Assembly: GCA_020137815.1 (NCBI GenBank)
Contig: CM035353.1
Coordinates: 7,533,298 to 7,597,297, forward strand
DNA length: 64,000 nt
Reading direction: 5' to 3'
From: Hormiphora californensis
Taxonomy: Eukaryota; Ctenophora; Tentaculata; Cydippida; Pleurobrachiidae
The position numbers and the translations under genes are program-made. The notes under the pieces are model-generated. The model had not been told where the DNA came from, ran no database searches, and saw nothing but the letters and a program-made list of their open reading frames with translations. The number at the start of each line of letters is the position of its first letter. Position 1 is the first letter of the stretch. Below, in pieces: positions 12,820-24,400 of this stretch.

Positions 12820-14755
12820 ATGTCTGGGTCTACTCTAATTGGTACTATTCTCGCCGGCTTGATACTTTTCTGTGGGTTTCTTGCTGGCCTCATCTTTCTT
12901 TGTTTCTGTATTCGCTCACACTGCGGGGAGACTGCCAATAAGGTATTGCATGATCTCTGACTGGGTACAGTGTCCCCCGCTACGTCCCGATAAGAGAGGC
13001 CAGAGGGTACACCGTACTCGACAAGATCTCTCCTGGCAGTGCCTACGTACAGGGGATTGCCGTGATGTGCCCAAAGATCTCTCTGACTCTTCCCCTTAAA
13101 ATTCATATATGGTCCCACTCAGGTGAGACCGGTTGCAGTGTTTCCGACAACGGACCTTACACCAACTGCAAACAGCGCAGGGCACGAGCTGGTCAGTGCG
13201 GTTTGAACTATAACATGCCAGTATTACTGACCCATGAAGTGGTACTGACGGTGAATAATCTAATCGTGCCCAGCTATAAAAGTCAGCGAAGCATGTTGCA
13301 AACAACAAGTGCGTGTTAACCACCACTAAACTAGCTCTGTCCAGAAGTAGGCGAGTAGGTACGTACTAGACGCGGCAGGGAGGAAAAGTCTCCTGTATCG
13401 ATGTATCAAGGGGGCCATTGTGTATCAATATATTAATTGCGTTGTATTGGTATATCTATTAAGGACACTATATTCAAGGTAGAAAACGCAAGCTTTTTTG
13501 ATCAGCGGTCAGTCTCCAATCAATGCACCTTGTTCAGCTTCCCTCCCTCTCCATACTAGATTTGTCTTCTAATTGCAGGTGTTTTACAGATGGGAGGATC
13601 TGATGTGAAATGCAGCTTGTAGCAGTGCAGTTGGTAAGCGCTGTAGTTACTGTATTGTTTTAATAAGTGATTCTTAGTATCTACACATGATCCCAATTGC
13701 TAAAACATGTTCTAGTTGTACTGTATAAGGCCACGCACAGACTGTTGTACTGTATAACAGACTACTATGGTCTGCCCACCAGGTACTCTGCACTGCATTG
13801 GTGGTATGTCTGGTGGAAGGACAGTTTGTCTACAAGCGCCCTGTTAAAAAGACCACCAGCCGAACATGGAGCCTTTCAGACCAACTAACAACACATGCTA
13901 AAGCATTCATTCACGAGGTACGAGAGATACATTATACTGAGTGCACCTCATCGGACGATAACTATTGAAAGAGGCAAATAGTTGCTGCACTGTCAGGCTA
14001 GCTGCCAGCTGGACCTACTTCACATATTCTTCATATGTTCAGTTGTGATCCGACCTATAAACAAAATACACATTGTCTATAACAGATAGTGGAGACAGTC
14101 GATATAGATGGGAACCATGCCAAGAGAATAACACGGAGAAGAGTGACCAAGGAGGAGCTGCACAAGGATCTAGAGATAACAAAAGGAGTGTGCTATGGTC
14201 TTATTGCTAGTTACTTAGTTACTGTTGCCTTTGTAATCATCATTGGTATTGCATGGTGAGTGTCTTGTAATCGATCATCTTTCTGTGACGTGTGATGAAT
14301 ATATATACTTGCAAGCTTAGATTCTCAGGCACCATTATTCATTACAATTTACATTAGTTTCACTATTGTAAGGAGTGATCGTGATTTAGGAACAATATTT
14401 CCAACTGTACATAAGTAAAAGCACAGATCAAAAGCCAAAGCCCTTTGTATATGCTACAGTCCCCTCCTGCATGTTACAATATCGGGTACTCACTAGAGGG
14501 GCCTGCAGCGTATGCCAACCAAATTAGGAACGGGCATGGATGCTCTCCCTTCTCCTCCTAATTATATTTTGATTTTGCAGGTACTTTGCGTGTTGCCGTC
14601 ATGGTCGGTTTTGTTGCCTCTGCTGCTACAATGGGGAGGGACAGTGTTGCTGTGCATGTTCTAACGATGAGGCTGGACCTGTTCTAGAGGGAGCTAAACC
14701 AACTGGATACAACAGTACTAACGAAGAAAACAATGAAAATGAAAACTATCCATGA
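12820..14755 (+). CDS. Two-segment membrane protein with cysteine-rich tail, about 200 residues, 4 exons
   Basis: Exons 12820-12942, 13783-13917, 14086-14255 and 14581-14755 join with phases 0, 0, 2 and sum to 201 codons including TGA. The N-terminus (MSGSTLIGTILAGL) opens a glycine-rich hydrophobic segment ending in LCFCIRSHC. Exon 2 begins with another short hydrophobic run. Exon 3 ends with a strong membrane segment (YLVTVAFVIIIGIAW) preceded by a basic and charged stretch. Exon 4 gives a juxtamembrane block crowded with cysteines (FACCRHGRFCCLCC, then CCCAC), then an acidic, asparagine-rich end. The cysteines next to the membrane could be palmitoylated (inference). I do not recognise the family. 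The join of exon 1 to exon 2 rests on phase and signals only; an extra exon could be missed. The next gene starts 320 bp downstream on the same strand. Confidence 0.65.
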
Positions 14756-15075
14756 ACTTATATTCATTTTGTACATTTATCTTGTTACTACATTGTTTAT
14801 GATCTGCACACAACTACTTTCAATTTTGGCTAATGTGAAGAACAACAGATCACCTCTCAATCCACACACGTCACCTACACATGCCTTATAGTCAGTCATC
14901 TGTTGTGTATTACACGTGTGTGATATAGCCTGCATAATACTTATTATCATAACTACAGCTGTATTTGACGGGGCCATTTATATTTCCGGGATAGGTTGTA
15001 TTTGTGGGCCTATAAAAGTCGCTATTAATAGTTTTGCATTTGCCAGACGACATTGACACGCCGTTTGTATAGAAA

Positions 15076-18000
15076 ATGTTTCTCTTTGTCTTGTGTGTGT
15101 TGCTGTGTTTCTCTGGCAGTAAGCCAGAAGTGTGTAACGAATGCCAAGAGTTTCAACTACAGACTGACTATTGTCTACCTCACGCAGGTAATACAATGCT
15201 GCAGTACCAGTATTATGAGTTGTGCCAGTGCAGGTATACTAAGCAGCATCTTTTGCCCTAATTGTGTCCTAATTGTGTCCTAATTGTGCCCTAATTGTGT
15301 CCTAATTGTGCCCTAATGTTGCCCTAATTGTGTCCTAATTGTGTCCTAATTGTGTCCTAATCGTGCCCTAATTGAACTTTAAATATATGTCCTAATCGTG
15401 CCCTAATTGTGTCCTAATTGTTTCCTAATTGTGCCCTTATTATGTACTATCCTGCAGTTGTCCTTGGTCATGTGCGTCTAAGAAGATGGTGGGACGAGAC
15501 AAGGGATTACTATATCATCAGTATCAACCAGATATTCAGACGAAGGTAAGTAGGTCTGTAGTTACACACAAAATCAGAAAAAGCAGAAACACTGACACGG
15601 GTCATCGTATAACACGTAAAATACAGTTTTTCCAACAACACATAATTCAGCAGGCCAAACAGTGTATGCCTAGCAGAACCTACTTTAGCAATTTTCATGA
15701 TTATGAAACAAATGAAAGCGTGAAAGTAGAATACTGATGCAGTGGGGATCTCTAGTACAGAGAAGATTGGATTGGGCCCTGAACGTTGTTTTCAAAATAC
15801 AAAAATATTGTTGAATGTCCCAAATATTTTCTCAAATGTTTTCGTATTCTCCAATTTTATAGCTACAACAATTACAGTCGGACCCCGATTTACCGGGATC
15901 CTCGGGGGAAGTCATTTTGCCCGGTAAATCGGGGTGCCCGGTATATCGGGATGATGAATTTCTGACCCTTTTTCGATATAATTTTCACACCCATAAGCAG
16001 TTTCAATGACATACTAAGCCTTGTTTAGCATATTAGTAGCTGCAGCATTGCTATTAAGGTATATACTTAATGAACTTCAGACAATAATTCATTGAATCCG
16101 TCTGACTATCAATCGGTAGCGGTGGGGAATCACGTATCATCGATTTTAATACAAGACGGATATCGATACTGTGACCTCATTAGACTTAGAGATCACGTAT
16201 CGTGATATCTACAGGCTAATGGTTTACTCGATGAGTCGGGCAGGTACCTGTGTGATTTTCTACCACTTTACCCAATCACTCGATTAGTTACAGTAGGTCA
16301 TGTATCGATACTATGGCCTCTTACAACGTATGATATGTGATTGTCCACCTCAATCACCCTGATTAGTCGTCACGCATCAATTCACGATTCGATAGAGATC
16401 ACATGACATGGCTAATTAGAAATTTTGTAAAACTGAAATTTTCCTTGAAAATGGGCCAAATATTTCGGGGTAAGTTTATCATCCCGGTAAATCGGGGTTC
16501 CGGTAAATCGGGGTCCGACTGTATTAACAATTAAAGTGAGAGTGGACAGAATCAGAATTGGACAAGTTTGTTGGAGGTAGTAGAGATTAGTTCCACGAGC
16601 ATTTTGCCTTTTTCCCGCTCAAAATCGACCCATCCATCACCGATATATTTTTGTTACTCTCGGGGAATTCCTGCTGGATCAATATTTATCAAACAGGATA
16701 GAAACAATCCTTGTGTTTTACTAAAAAATTCTATAAATCATATCATACTACTTACTAAGCAAATTGTGTGACACATGTCACCTAGCAACTACACTTGCAC
16801 GTGCAATTATTAGAGGGACCTGGAGACCTCTCTCCCGGTTGCAGTTGGGTACCAAGGGGGAATTCAATTCTGCACGTGCATTCTTTTACTTCTGTCCTGA
16901 TGTCTAGCTCTTCCACCCCAAGCGCTATTCGGCAACGTTGATCTAGGTCCAGGAGAACTGCTGCTGTCAGGGAGCAGGCTAGAGAATATGACAAATTACG
17001 CCAACGTGTTCAAGCGAGCCAATCAACGACTACTGATAGCTTTACCCAATCTCCGAATTGGCTACATAGCGGCCAAGTTTTCACGTGATGAGTTTCTGGA
17101 ACAGCACTGCACCTCCATGACATTGATCTCTTAAATTCGCACCTTGACATTGCCAGGAAGCCCAGAGCGTACAACAACATGGGTAGGGAGAAAGTGAGAG
17201 ATAGGCTAGGAACGGATGGTGCAGGTGATGTCAGCGTTCCCTAATCCAGCTACCATTTCCCCGAAATTCGCCCGTAGGGCGAACGGGCATACTAGTTTTT
17301 AATATGCTGAATTGCATTGCTCTGCTTCTGTGCATGGACATGTCAACCTCACTGCTTATATTCAGAATGTGTTAGTAAAACACGACGATTGATTCTATCT
17401 TGTTTATTACATACTGATTAAACAGGAATTCCCCGAGAGTAACAAAAATATCTCAGTGATGGATGGGTCGATTTTGAGCGGCAAAAAGGCAAAATGCTCA
17501 TAGAACTAATCTCTACAACCTCCAACAAACTTGTCTAATTCTGATTCTGTCCACTCTCACTTTAAGGGTAGCGACTGGCTTTTTGAAATGTCGGCTAATT
17601 TGAAACAATTCCCTCACTATTATTTAACTAGTTTCAAGGTAAAAGCGGAAGTAGTACGAGTGTTAACAGATAGAAACTGCGGAGTAAACTTGGAAATGGG
17701 GGCTTCCTATATTCTAGGAGTTAATAGTGATGACACTGGGACTCTCTCATTACCACCATGCTCTTTAGCACTGAAATATACCGAGGTAAAGTCTGGTATC
17801 AGTGCATCATGAATAAAAAAGTAGAAAGATGAAATATTGATCGATTGGAAAGATATGAGTTGACAGCTTCATTAGTTTACTTGCTTTAACTAGATATATG
17901 ACAGTGGTGCTCTTTCATATTTGACGCCCGTGTGATAGCGGCAACGACAAGCAGAAATAAGCAGACATGTATCGTATTGACTATTGAGTAACATTTTGAC

Positions 18001-20300
18001 AGGTGGAAAGGAGTGTGAGAGGGGTAATAACAAAGAGGAGGATAGACTGCAGTTGTACAGAAGACAAGTGTGGCACAAACACCTGTAACACACTCCACCA
18101 GGTCAGGCTGAACCATATATATAATATCATATTCATAAAGGAATGAAAACCAACATTAGATACATGGCACACGAGTCTAACGATTATCTCAATCTGTGAG
18201 CGGGATATTTAGGCCGGGTCCAGAAGAGTAGTAGGTACTAGGTAGCATGGCCGTGGATATCTACCACAACTACCACTCGTCTGGACACTAATACATATAT
18301 ATAAATATAATCTACCATGGTAGGTTGTATACAGCTGTAATACCTCGGCCCTTTTTACAGCCTTCCATCATGGTAGCTTATAATGGTAGACTACTATCAT
18401 GATAGGTTGTCAATCGTCTGGACACCCTCTGACATATATGCCATAAAGAGATAATTTTACTTCTATTGGATATGAGAAATTTGACCACCTCGATGATTTA
18501 TTTAGGACAAACTGCAAAAAGCAGTCGTCACATGTAAACCAGGTGACAGAAGTATTATGGTAGATGTGTCAGAGGGTGTCCAGACGAGTGGTAGGTCTAC
18601 CTTACCATGATTGCCTTCCATGGTAGATTAGCACACTCGCCTCTACGTATTGAAAGACAAGGGGCAAGGGCGTTAGAAAGTGCCGAAGTAGCAAAAAGAA
18701 AAAGAAACAATTAATACAGTGTGACGTGTCGATGTGATGGCTAAAAGGTCTCGTCGATTTAAAAAAAGCTTGAAACATGAATTTCTATTAACTGTATTGT
18801 CATAAAATGAACTCTGACAAGCCTGACCCGTTAACTTCATTCCCTTTTTAGGGCTTATTATCTGATCTCGAGAATGAAGGAGCAGGAAAAGCATGCCTAG
18901 ATCAGACGGGTTTCTGCAGTAAGATTGACAAGAAAGGTAAGTACAGATAAACTTCCCAGGGGTCGCCCCTGTGACGCATGGGCTGACATTAAATAGTCGA
19001 GAATCCGTATAGTAGGGTCGGTTGTGGGAAGTTGGGTCTGGAATTTTAAATTTGACTTGCTGATATGATTAGGGACTCTATAAAAAGTCCAAAGTACCAT
19101 CCCACAGGTCTCTACCACCACCAGTTCACTAATTAGTCGTAATTATGTGATTTATGACGTTATCTCCAATTAGCACTAATAATACCAGTTCCTGGTCACT
19201 TAGAGCTTAGATTTTGATACCAGCTGATAGAGGATCACTAGATTAGTGGGCATTCAAAATTTTAGGTCGATCGGAGTTATGGTCGAGGAGTTATAACCGT
19301 TTTTCCGTTTGGCTGGCGGTTGGCTGGCACCACGTGGGATTACGGGTTTAGGTCGTCGTAGGAGGTCGTCATTGGTCGCGTTCGATCGGGCTCGATGAGG
19401 TGATCAAAACCTAGTGGGGCCAGACCTTGGCCCCACCCCGTTCTTGGGTTATTAGGCTTTTTCGGTTTTGGCGGGAAAATATTTTGGCGGGAAACCGAAA
19501 AAGCCCAATAACCCAAGAACGGGGTGGGGCCAAGGTCTGGCCCCACTAGGTTTTGATCACCTCATCGAGCCCGATCGAACGTGACCAATGACGACCTCCC
19601 ACGACGACCTAAACCCGTAATCCCACGTGGTGCCAGCCAACCGCCAGCCAAACGGAAAAACGGTTATAACTCCTCGACCATAACTCCGATCGACCTAAAA
19701 TTTTGAATGCCCACTTATCTAGCGATCCTCTATCAGCTGGTATCAAAATCTAAGCTCTAAGTGACCAGGAACTGGTATTATTAGTGCTAATTGGAGATAA
19801 CGTCATAAATCACATAATTACGACTAATTAGTGAACTGGTGGTGGTAGAGACCTGTGGGATGGTACTTTGGACTTTTTATAGAGTCCCTAATCATATCAG
19901 CAAGTAAAATTTAAAATTCCAGACCCAACTTCCCACAACCGACCCTACTAGTATTCTGTCTTGCACACGCTTCAATCCTTTCTATTTAAGTAACGAGCGT
20001 GGTACACGCTAGACGGAAAAATAAAGGAGTGTCAGGGACATGTTCCTTTTACAGGTGGTTGTTGTTGGACGTTAGACAAGGAGCGATTCTCGGATTGCTA
20101 CACTGAAAAGACAGCATTCTCTCAGTACACTATGCCCCCAATCGGTAAATTAAATATATGAACAACATCAGATCATTTTCATTCATCGTGTGAATTGTGA
20201 TTTGCTGATTAAAACTTATTTCTCAGAAACGTATGCCCCATTCTACAAACGGTATAACGGCGCCGACACCGGAAACGAAGGTGCAACTGAGGCCAATTAA
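15076..20300 (+). CDS. Secreted cysteine-rich protein, possible NTR (netrin/TIMP-like) domain, about 270 residues, 7 exons
   Basis: Exons 15076-15233, 15458-15545, 17567-17785, 18003-18101, 18852-18936, 20055-20144 and 20227-20300 agree in phase at every junction (2,0,0,0,1,1) and total 271 codons to TAA. The first 13-15 residues (MFLFVLCVLLCFSG) are a signal peptide. The mature part is rich in cysteine, with CNEC, CQCSCPWSC, CSCTEDKCG, CNTLHQ and GCCWT. Exon 3 reads like strands of an NTR/OB fold: FKVKAEVVRVL, then NLEMGASYILG, then LPPCSLALKY. NTR domains start with a C-x-C and have a G..YL. strand, which fits but is not decisive. Repeats fill its introns: a 12-bp tandem repeat (intron 1), two transposons (intron 2), a palindrome (intron 5). 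The acceptor of exon 3 sits right at a transposon-like arm. Confidence 0.75.
15258..15437 (+). repeat. 12-bp minisatellite filling intron 1
   Basis: The unit CCTAATTGTGTC (with GCC, TGCC and CGTG variants) is repeated about 14 times and occupies nearly all of the 224-bp intron 15234-15457 of the secreted cysteine-rich protein gene. Confidence 0.9.
15875..16521. mobile_element. Non-autonomous pogo/Tigger-like element
   Basis: Ends CAGTCGGACCCCGATTTACC and its inverse GGGGTCCGACTG, each flanked by TA (15873-15874 and 16522-16523). CAGT-initial ends with TA duplications are usual for the Tc1/mariner-pogo group. There is no transposase frame. It lies in intron 2 of the secreted protein gene. Confidence 0.75.
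16531..17565. mobile_element. Inverted-repeat element abutting exon 3 of the secreted protein gene
   Basis: Arms of roughly 140-150 bp (16531-16680 and 17424-17565) are inverted copies: TTAAAGTGAGAGTGGACAGA at the left, CTGTCCACTCTCACTTTAA at the right. The right arm ends one base before the AG acceptor base used by exon 3 (exon from 17567), so it supplies the polypyrimidine tract and acceptor. No transposase seen in the 740-bp centre. Confidence 0.75.
18411..18587. mobile_element. Small TIR element in intron 4 of the secreted protein gene
   Basis: CGTCTGGACACCCTCTGACA near 18412 is inverted as TGTCAGAGGGTGTCCAGACG near 18568-18587. Similar GTCTGGACAC and ACCATGGTAGG motifs occur from 18210 on, suggesting an adjacent related copy. 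Confidence 0.55.
19011..19950. repeat. Large palindrome, arms about 460 bp, in intron 5 of the secreted protein gene
   Basis: The sequence from TAGTAGGGTCGGTTGTGGGA (19010) to TCCCACAACCGACCCTACTA (19950) is a near-perfect inverted repeat centred near 19477-19480, with a GCGGGAAAATATTTTGGCGG centre. It is a long-hairpin MITE or an inverted duplication. Spliced out of the host gene. Confidence 0.85.
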
Positions 20301-21466
20301 ACCCAGGATCTGTTTACACTTTTTAAAATGAAGGATTTTATGAAGGATTTGATTTAAAGGAACTGATTTTGTTAACCAATCATTTGTATTTTTGTAAATC
20401 TTATAAATTTTTACCTAAATAACTGTTTAAACTTTTCTCGTATCGGCTCCTGCTGTCTGCAGTGGACATGACACCGGTTTGTCAGTGCACTAAATTGGGT
20501 TGACACTTGACACGTCAAGCGGCGCCGCCAGACATCTTTCTTTTCTTTTAAAATAATAAATTTAAATCAATTGGGCCAGGTTCGGAAATCACAGACGGCC
20601 ATACCGAAATTAGCTAATGAACAAATAACAGTCTTTGCAAGCCGCAAGGACATTCTAAAAAAAATTAAAAAAGCGCAAACTTTTTTAAAAAACACCTTGG
20701 CCTTGGCCTTTTTCGCTTTTAATTAATCAAATATTAATTGCGCGCCGCATTTTTCTTTCCATAATTTGCCGCGCGTTGATATTCCAATCATTACCGCGCG
20801 TTCCGGACCCTATTCCATTTCCTGATGAAATCTGTTTGGCGGCGCCGATCCGATCCTGTCTGGTGCCGCCAACCCCATATGACTATGAGAGCAATGAGAA
20901 TCAAAACGGGGTCTGGCGCCAGGCGCCGCCAAACAGAATGAAATATAATTTAATTCAATTCAATTATATTATATTTCATTCTGTTTGCCGACGCCAGACC
21001 CCGTTTTGATTCAATGAATTAATTAGACTGAGTTTTTAAAATTCAAAAAAATTAGTAAAAAAGTTTACACATTTAAACGTTTCTTGACCAGTTATATCTG
21101 CATTTTAATCACAAAGTGCAATATCAAAAAGTAAATTTATAGTCTCAGTCTCACTTTCAGTTTCACTTTCAGTCTTTGTGATTGTCTAATTTAAGTCTAA
21201 ATGGAGTTGGACAAACTTACTTAATACAGATGTACTCTAGTTCAAGTTACCTAATGCATATTATACATATGACCTTCAGTATTACTCAGCTCAGACTCAA
21301 AGTTATATGCTGAGCCATATGAGTATGACGCTATCAATCCGAAACGATGTTTCATTGCCTCAAGAACTAGAAGAAATGTACAACAAAATTATCAAATTAA
21401 AGGTGGACAACATATTGATATTGTTCGGTCCCATGGCTGTACTTCAATCACCACATGGTAACGCTA
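20301..21466. other. Convergent intergenic region with GC-rich hairpin
   Basis: Lies between the 3' ends of the + strand secreted protein gene and the - strand receptor gene. At about 20900-21011 a hairpin has arms starting AATCAAAACGGGGTCTGGCG and an AT-rich centre; GGCGCCGCC motifs recur at 20520, 20840 and 20925. No gene recognised. Confidence 0.6.
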
Positions 21467-24400
21467 TTATATAGTGGATGTTGTTGGTTCCGGCTCATTT
21501 TGCAGAGGATCAACAAGTGTGGTTCCTGTTATAACAGGAGAGGTGCCTGTGGCTGCTGGTGTGGAGGCTGATACAGCTGCTGGAGAGGTGCCTGTGGCTG
21601 CTGGTGTGGTGCCTGAGGCTGCTGGAGAGGTGCCTGTGGTAGTGGGGTCTGGCACGGTGGCAGCTGCAGGGGATGTTTGACCTCCTGGGGAGGTGCTGGT
21701 GGTGGAATTGTCTATTGCCGCTCTGTTAGCCCTGAGCAAGGAGGATCCTCGTCTGAAAGATAAAACATGGTCAATTGATGATTTCAAAATCAAAACGGGG
21801 TCTGGTGGGGCCAGACAGCTCCAACCCATGGCTCATGATGCCCCATTATTTAGCACATGGACACAACCCCCCCACCCCTGCAGCTTTATCTATACCTTGG
21901 AAATGTTTCGTTGTTAGAGGTAGAGTTGAAGGTGCCTGGTCCTATAACGGATAGTCTCCCCGCTGGTCTATCTACAGATGGGGGGAGGATGTGGATTGAG
22001 GGTCGTGTCATCGTACCCCGCCTGCGGAACCAAGCTACACACCGGTTAATACACATCGGAACACGACAAAATGTACACATTGGGACCCCGATAACATGAT
22101 AACTTCTATTACGTGGTGTAATGTACCCCCTCTTACTTTTTCCCTCGTCAGAGCCCCCTCCTCCAGTGGATAGGACGCTGGTTGCTTGGTATAGCATGCG
22201 TGTTGCGCTCCTCTGCATGTCTGCATTACACTGGATCTGTACTAGCGCGTCCACAAACCCTGCCATAGTGTGGGACATGTAGAACCAAAGGTACAGGTAT
22301 ACCTCTCCTGTATCACTGTTACCTGAAAGTGAAAGAGTTTTTAATCCATGGTTACCATGGTTACACACAAAAACTAAGTGACAAGTTAGATCAATTAACT
22401 TGATCTATTATTCGTTTCACTTTCTTTTTCGGCTCTTGGAGTTCCCTATTGAGCACTGTTGGTGGGAAGTTAACAAGTCATATGCAGCTCAGTTGCCATG
22501 GTAACCAACTTGTTGTTACCAGTGGTAACTGTGTGCTAACCTGCCATTGTTTTGAAGACAGTGTTATCTGTTTTGAACATGTACACCACATTATAAGCCA
22601 CGGTTACAAAATGAGCCACAAGATAGGTAGCACAAAGAGCAAAGGTACACTTTATCACCGCCATTTCCTTGGCCATCATTCGGATCTCTGAAGGGGTTGG
22701 AATCATGAAATAAAAAGGGGGTCATTAGCGGATCGAGGGGTGCAATATAGCAACCTGATTACTGAATCAACCCCACTTTCCACTCCAGGGATATAAATGA
22801 ACACCCCCCCTTTATATCCCTGAAGTGGAAAGTGGGGTTGATTCAGTAATCAGGTTGCTATATTGCACGTGGTAAAAGTATTGCGTATACTGATACAGTG
22901 TAAACTGTTCGCCCTGGTTTTAAAACTTGTTTACCTGACTGTGAGGCCCGCCGTGATCTCTGGTCTTTCCTTTGGAAGGCTGCCTTTGCATTCTCCACCG
23001 CCTGTTAAGAGAGTTGTTTAGCTTGATATATATATGGAGTTGTAAATAGTGCAGTTGGGGCTTTGGAGTTATACAGATAGGTGCATATATATTTGAACTG
23101 CTCGCGTGTAAAGAGGTGTTTTGGGGAAAAGACTCCAACTAGTACATGCACGGATCATACTGATTTTATATGTGGATATATTAGAGAAAGAAACAAGAAA
23201 ATGGTGGAATTATAAGATAGATCAAGAAGACAAAAGAGGGTGCAAATTGCACTGCAATAGATTGGGGGTGCAATAGTGCGATCATAGATTGAGAGAGAGA
23301 CAAAATGCGAGATATATTGCAGATTTGTAGAGTGCAGATATATCATGACAAGTATAAGAACATCTTACTCGGGGTATACAGTGGCACACTCTTATACGTA
23401 TACTGTATGAAACACTGATCCTTGTATGCGGATTCTGACCTGTCCCCTGAGGGGTGGATTGTATAGACTATTTAGTAATCCAATATATGCTCTGTTGAAT
23501 GAATGATAGTTGTTTTGTCTGGTCATGTCGTCATGGAAGGTAATTGGTCATTGGCCAATGGTCAAGCGTCATTACTCCAGAATGTATTTGGCAGAGAGAT
23601 AGTGTTGTCTAAGGTGCCAGTAAACAGGAGATATATATATATTTGAGGAGATACATTGAATGTGGGTGAGGTCAAAATATGCACCGCGTTGAAAGTGTGC
23701 TTTATCATAAAGACGATTTATACCTACACTTTGTCTTTCTATGGAAGTCTATAAGATAATTTCCAGATTTAGTTAATGAACTGATTCTAAACACTGAATT
23801 AAAGGTGAAGTTGTGGCTTACTACATCTGTTATAAGTGGTGTATAGTTGTGTTGCTGGAATGGGCCCTCACTCTTATTTCCGTTATTTGACTGGGAGGTA
23901 TAACACTTGTTGAGTAGGGGGAATGAAAACGGAGAGAGAAACTCAGTTGCAGACCATTAATTATATCCCCTCTCGGCATCTCTCTCTCTAATAATACTGA
24001 GTATAGGCAGGTAGGTACCCCACATAGTAATACTATACTGAGTTATATCCTATAACTAATCTATATTCAATGGGCTTTCTAGTATTTTATAATTCGGTGC
24101 TAACTAAAGGATTACTCGTAATTATTAACCTAAATTGCTACCCAATTATAACGGCACATGGTTTGATACCTTCCCACACGAGACTTGATGTTTGTACTAT
24201 TTGAATTGCTGTGTCACCACTTGGAACCCAGTGTGTGCTGCTTTTTTTGCAATAAATATATATAATATCAGTGACCATATGATCTAGTCGTGGCGTCTTT
24301 CTAAATGGGGGGTGGGGGTCATCTCCATGGTGCATAATTTACCCTTCTCCATACTTTGCAAACCAACTGGCCGAGTTAAACGATGCAAAATTACCGTTGG

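Noticed and set aside
18897-19546. ORFs inside the palindrome in intron 5 of the secreted gene
   Set aside because: Explained by the inverted repeat; the surrounding exons splice around it.
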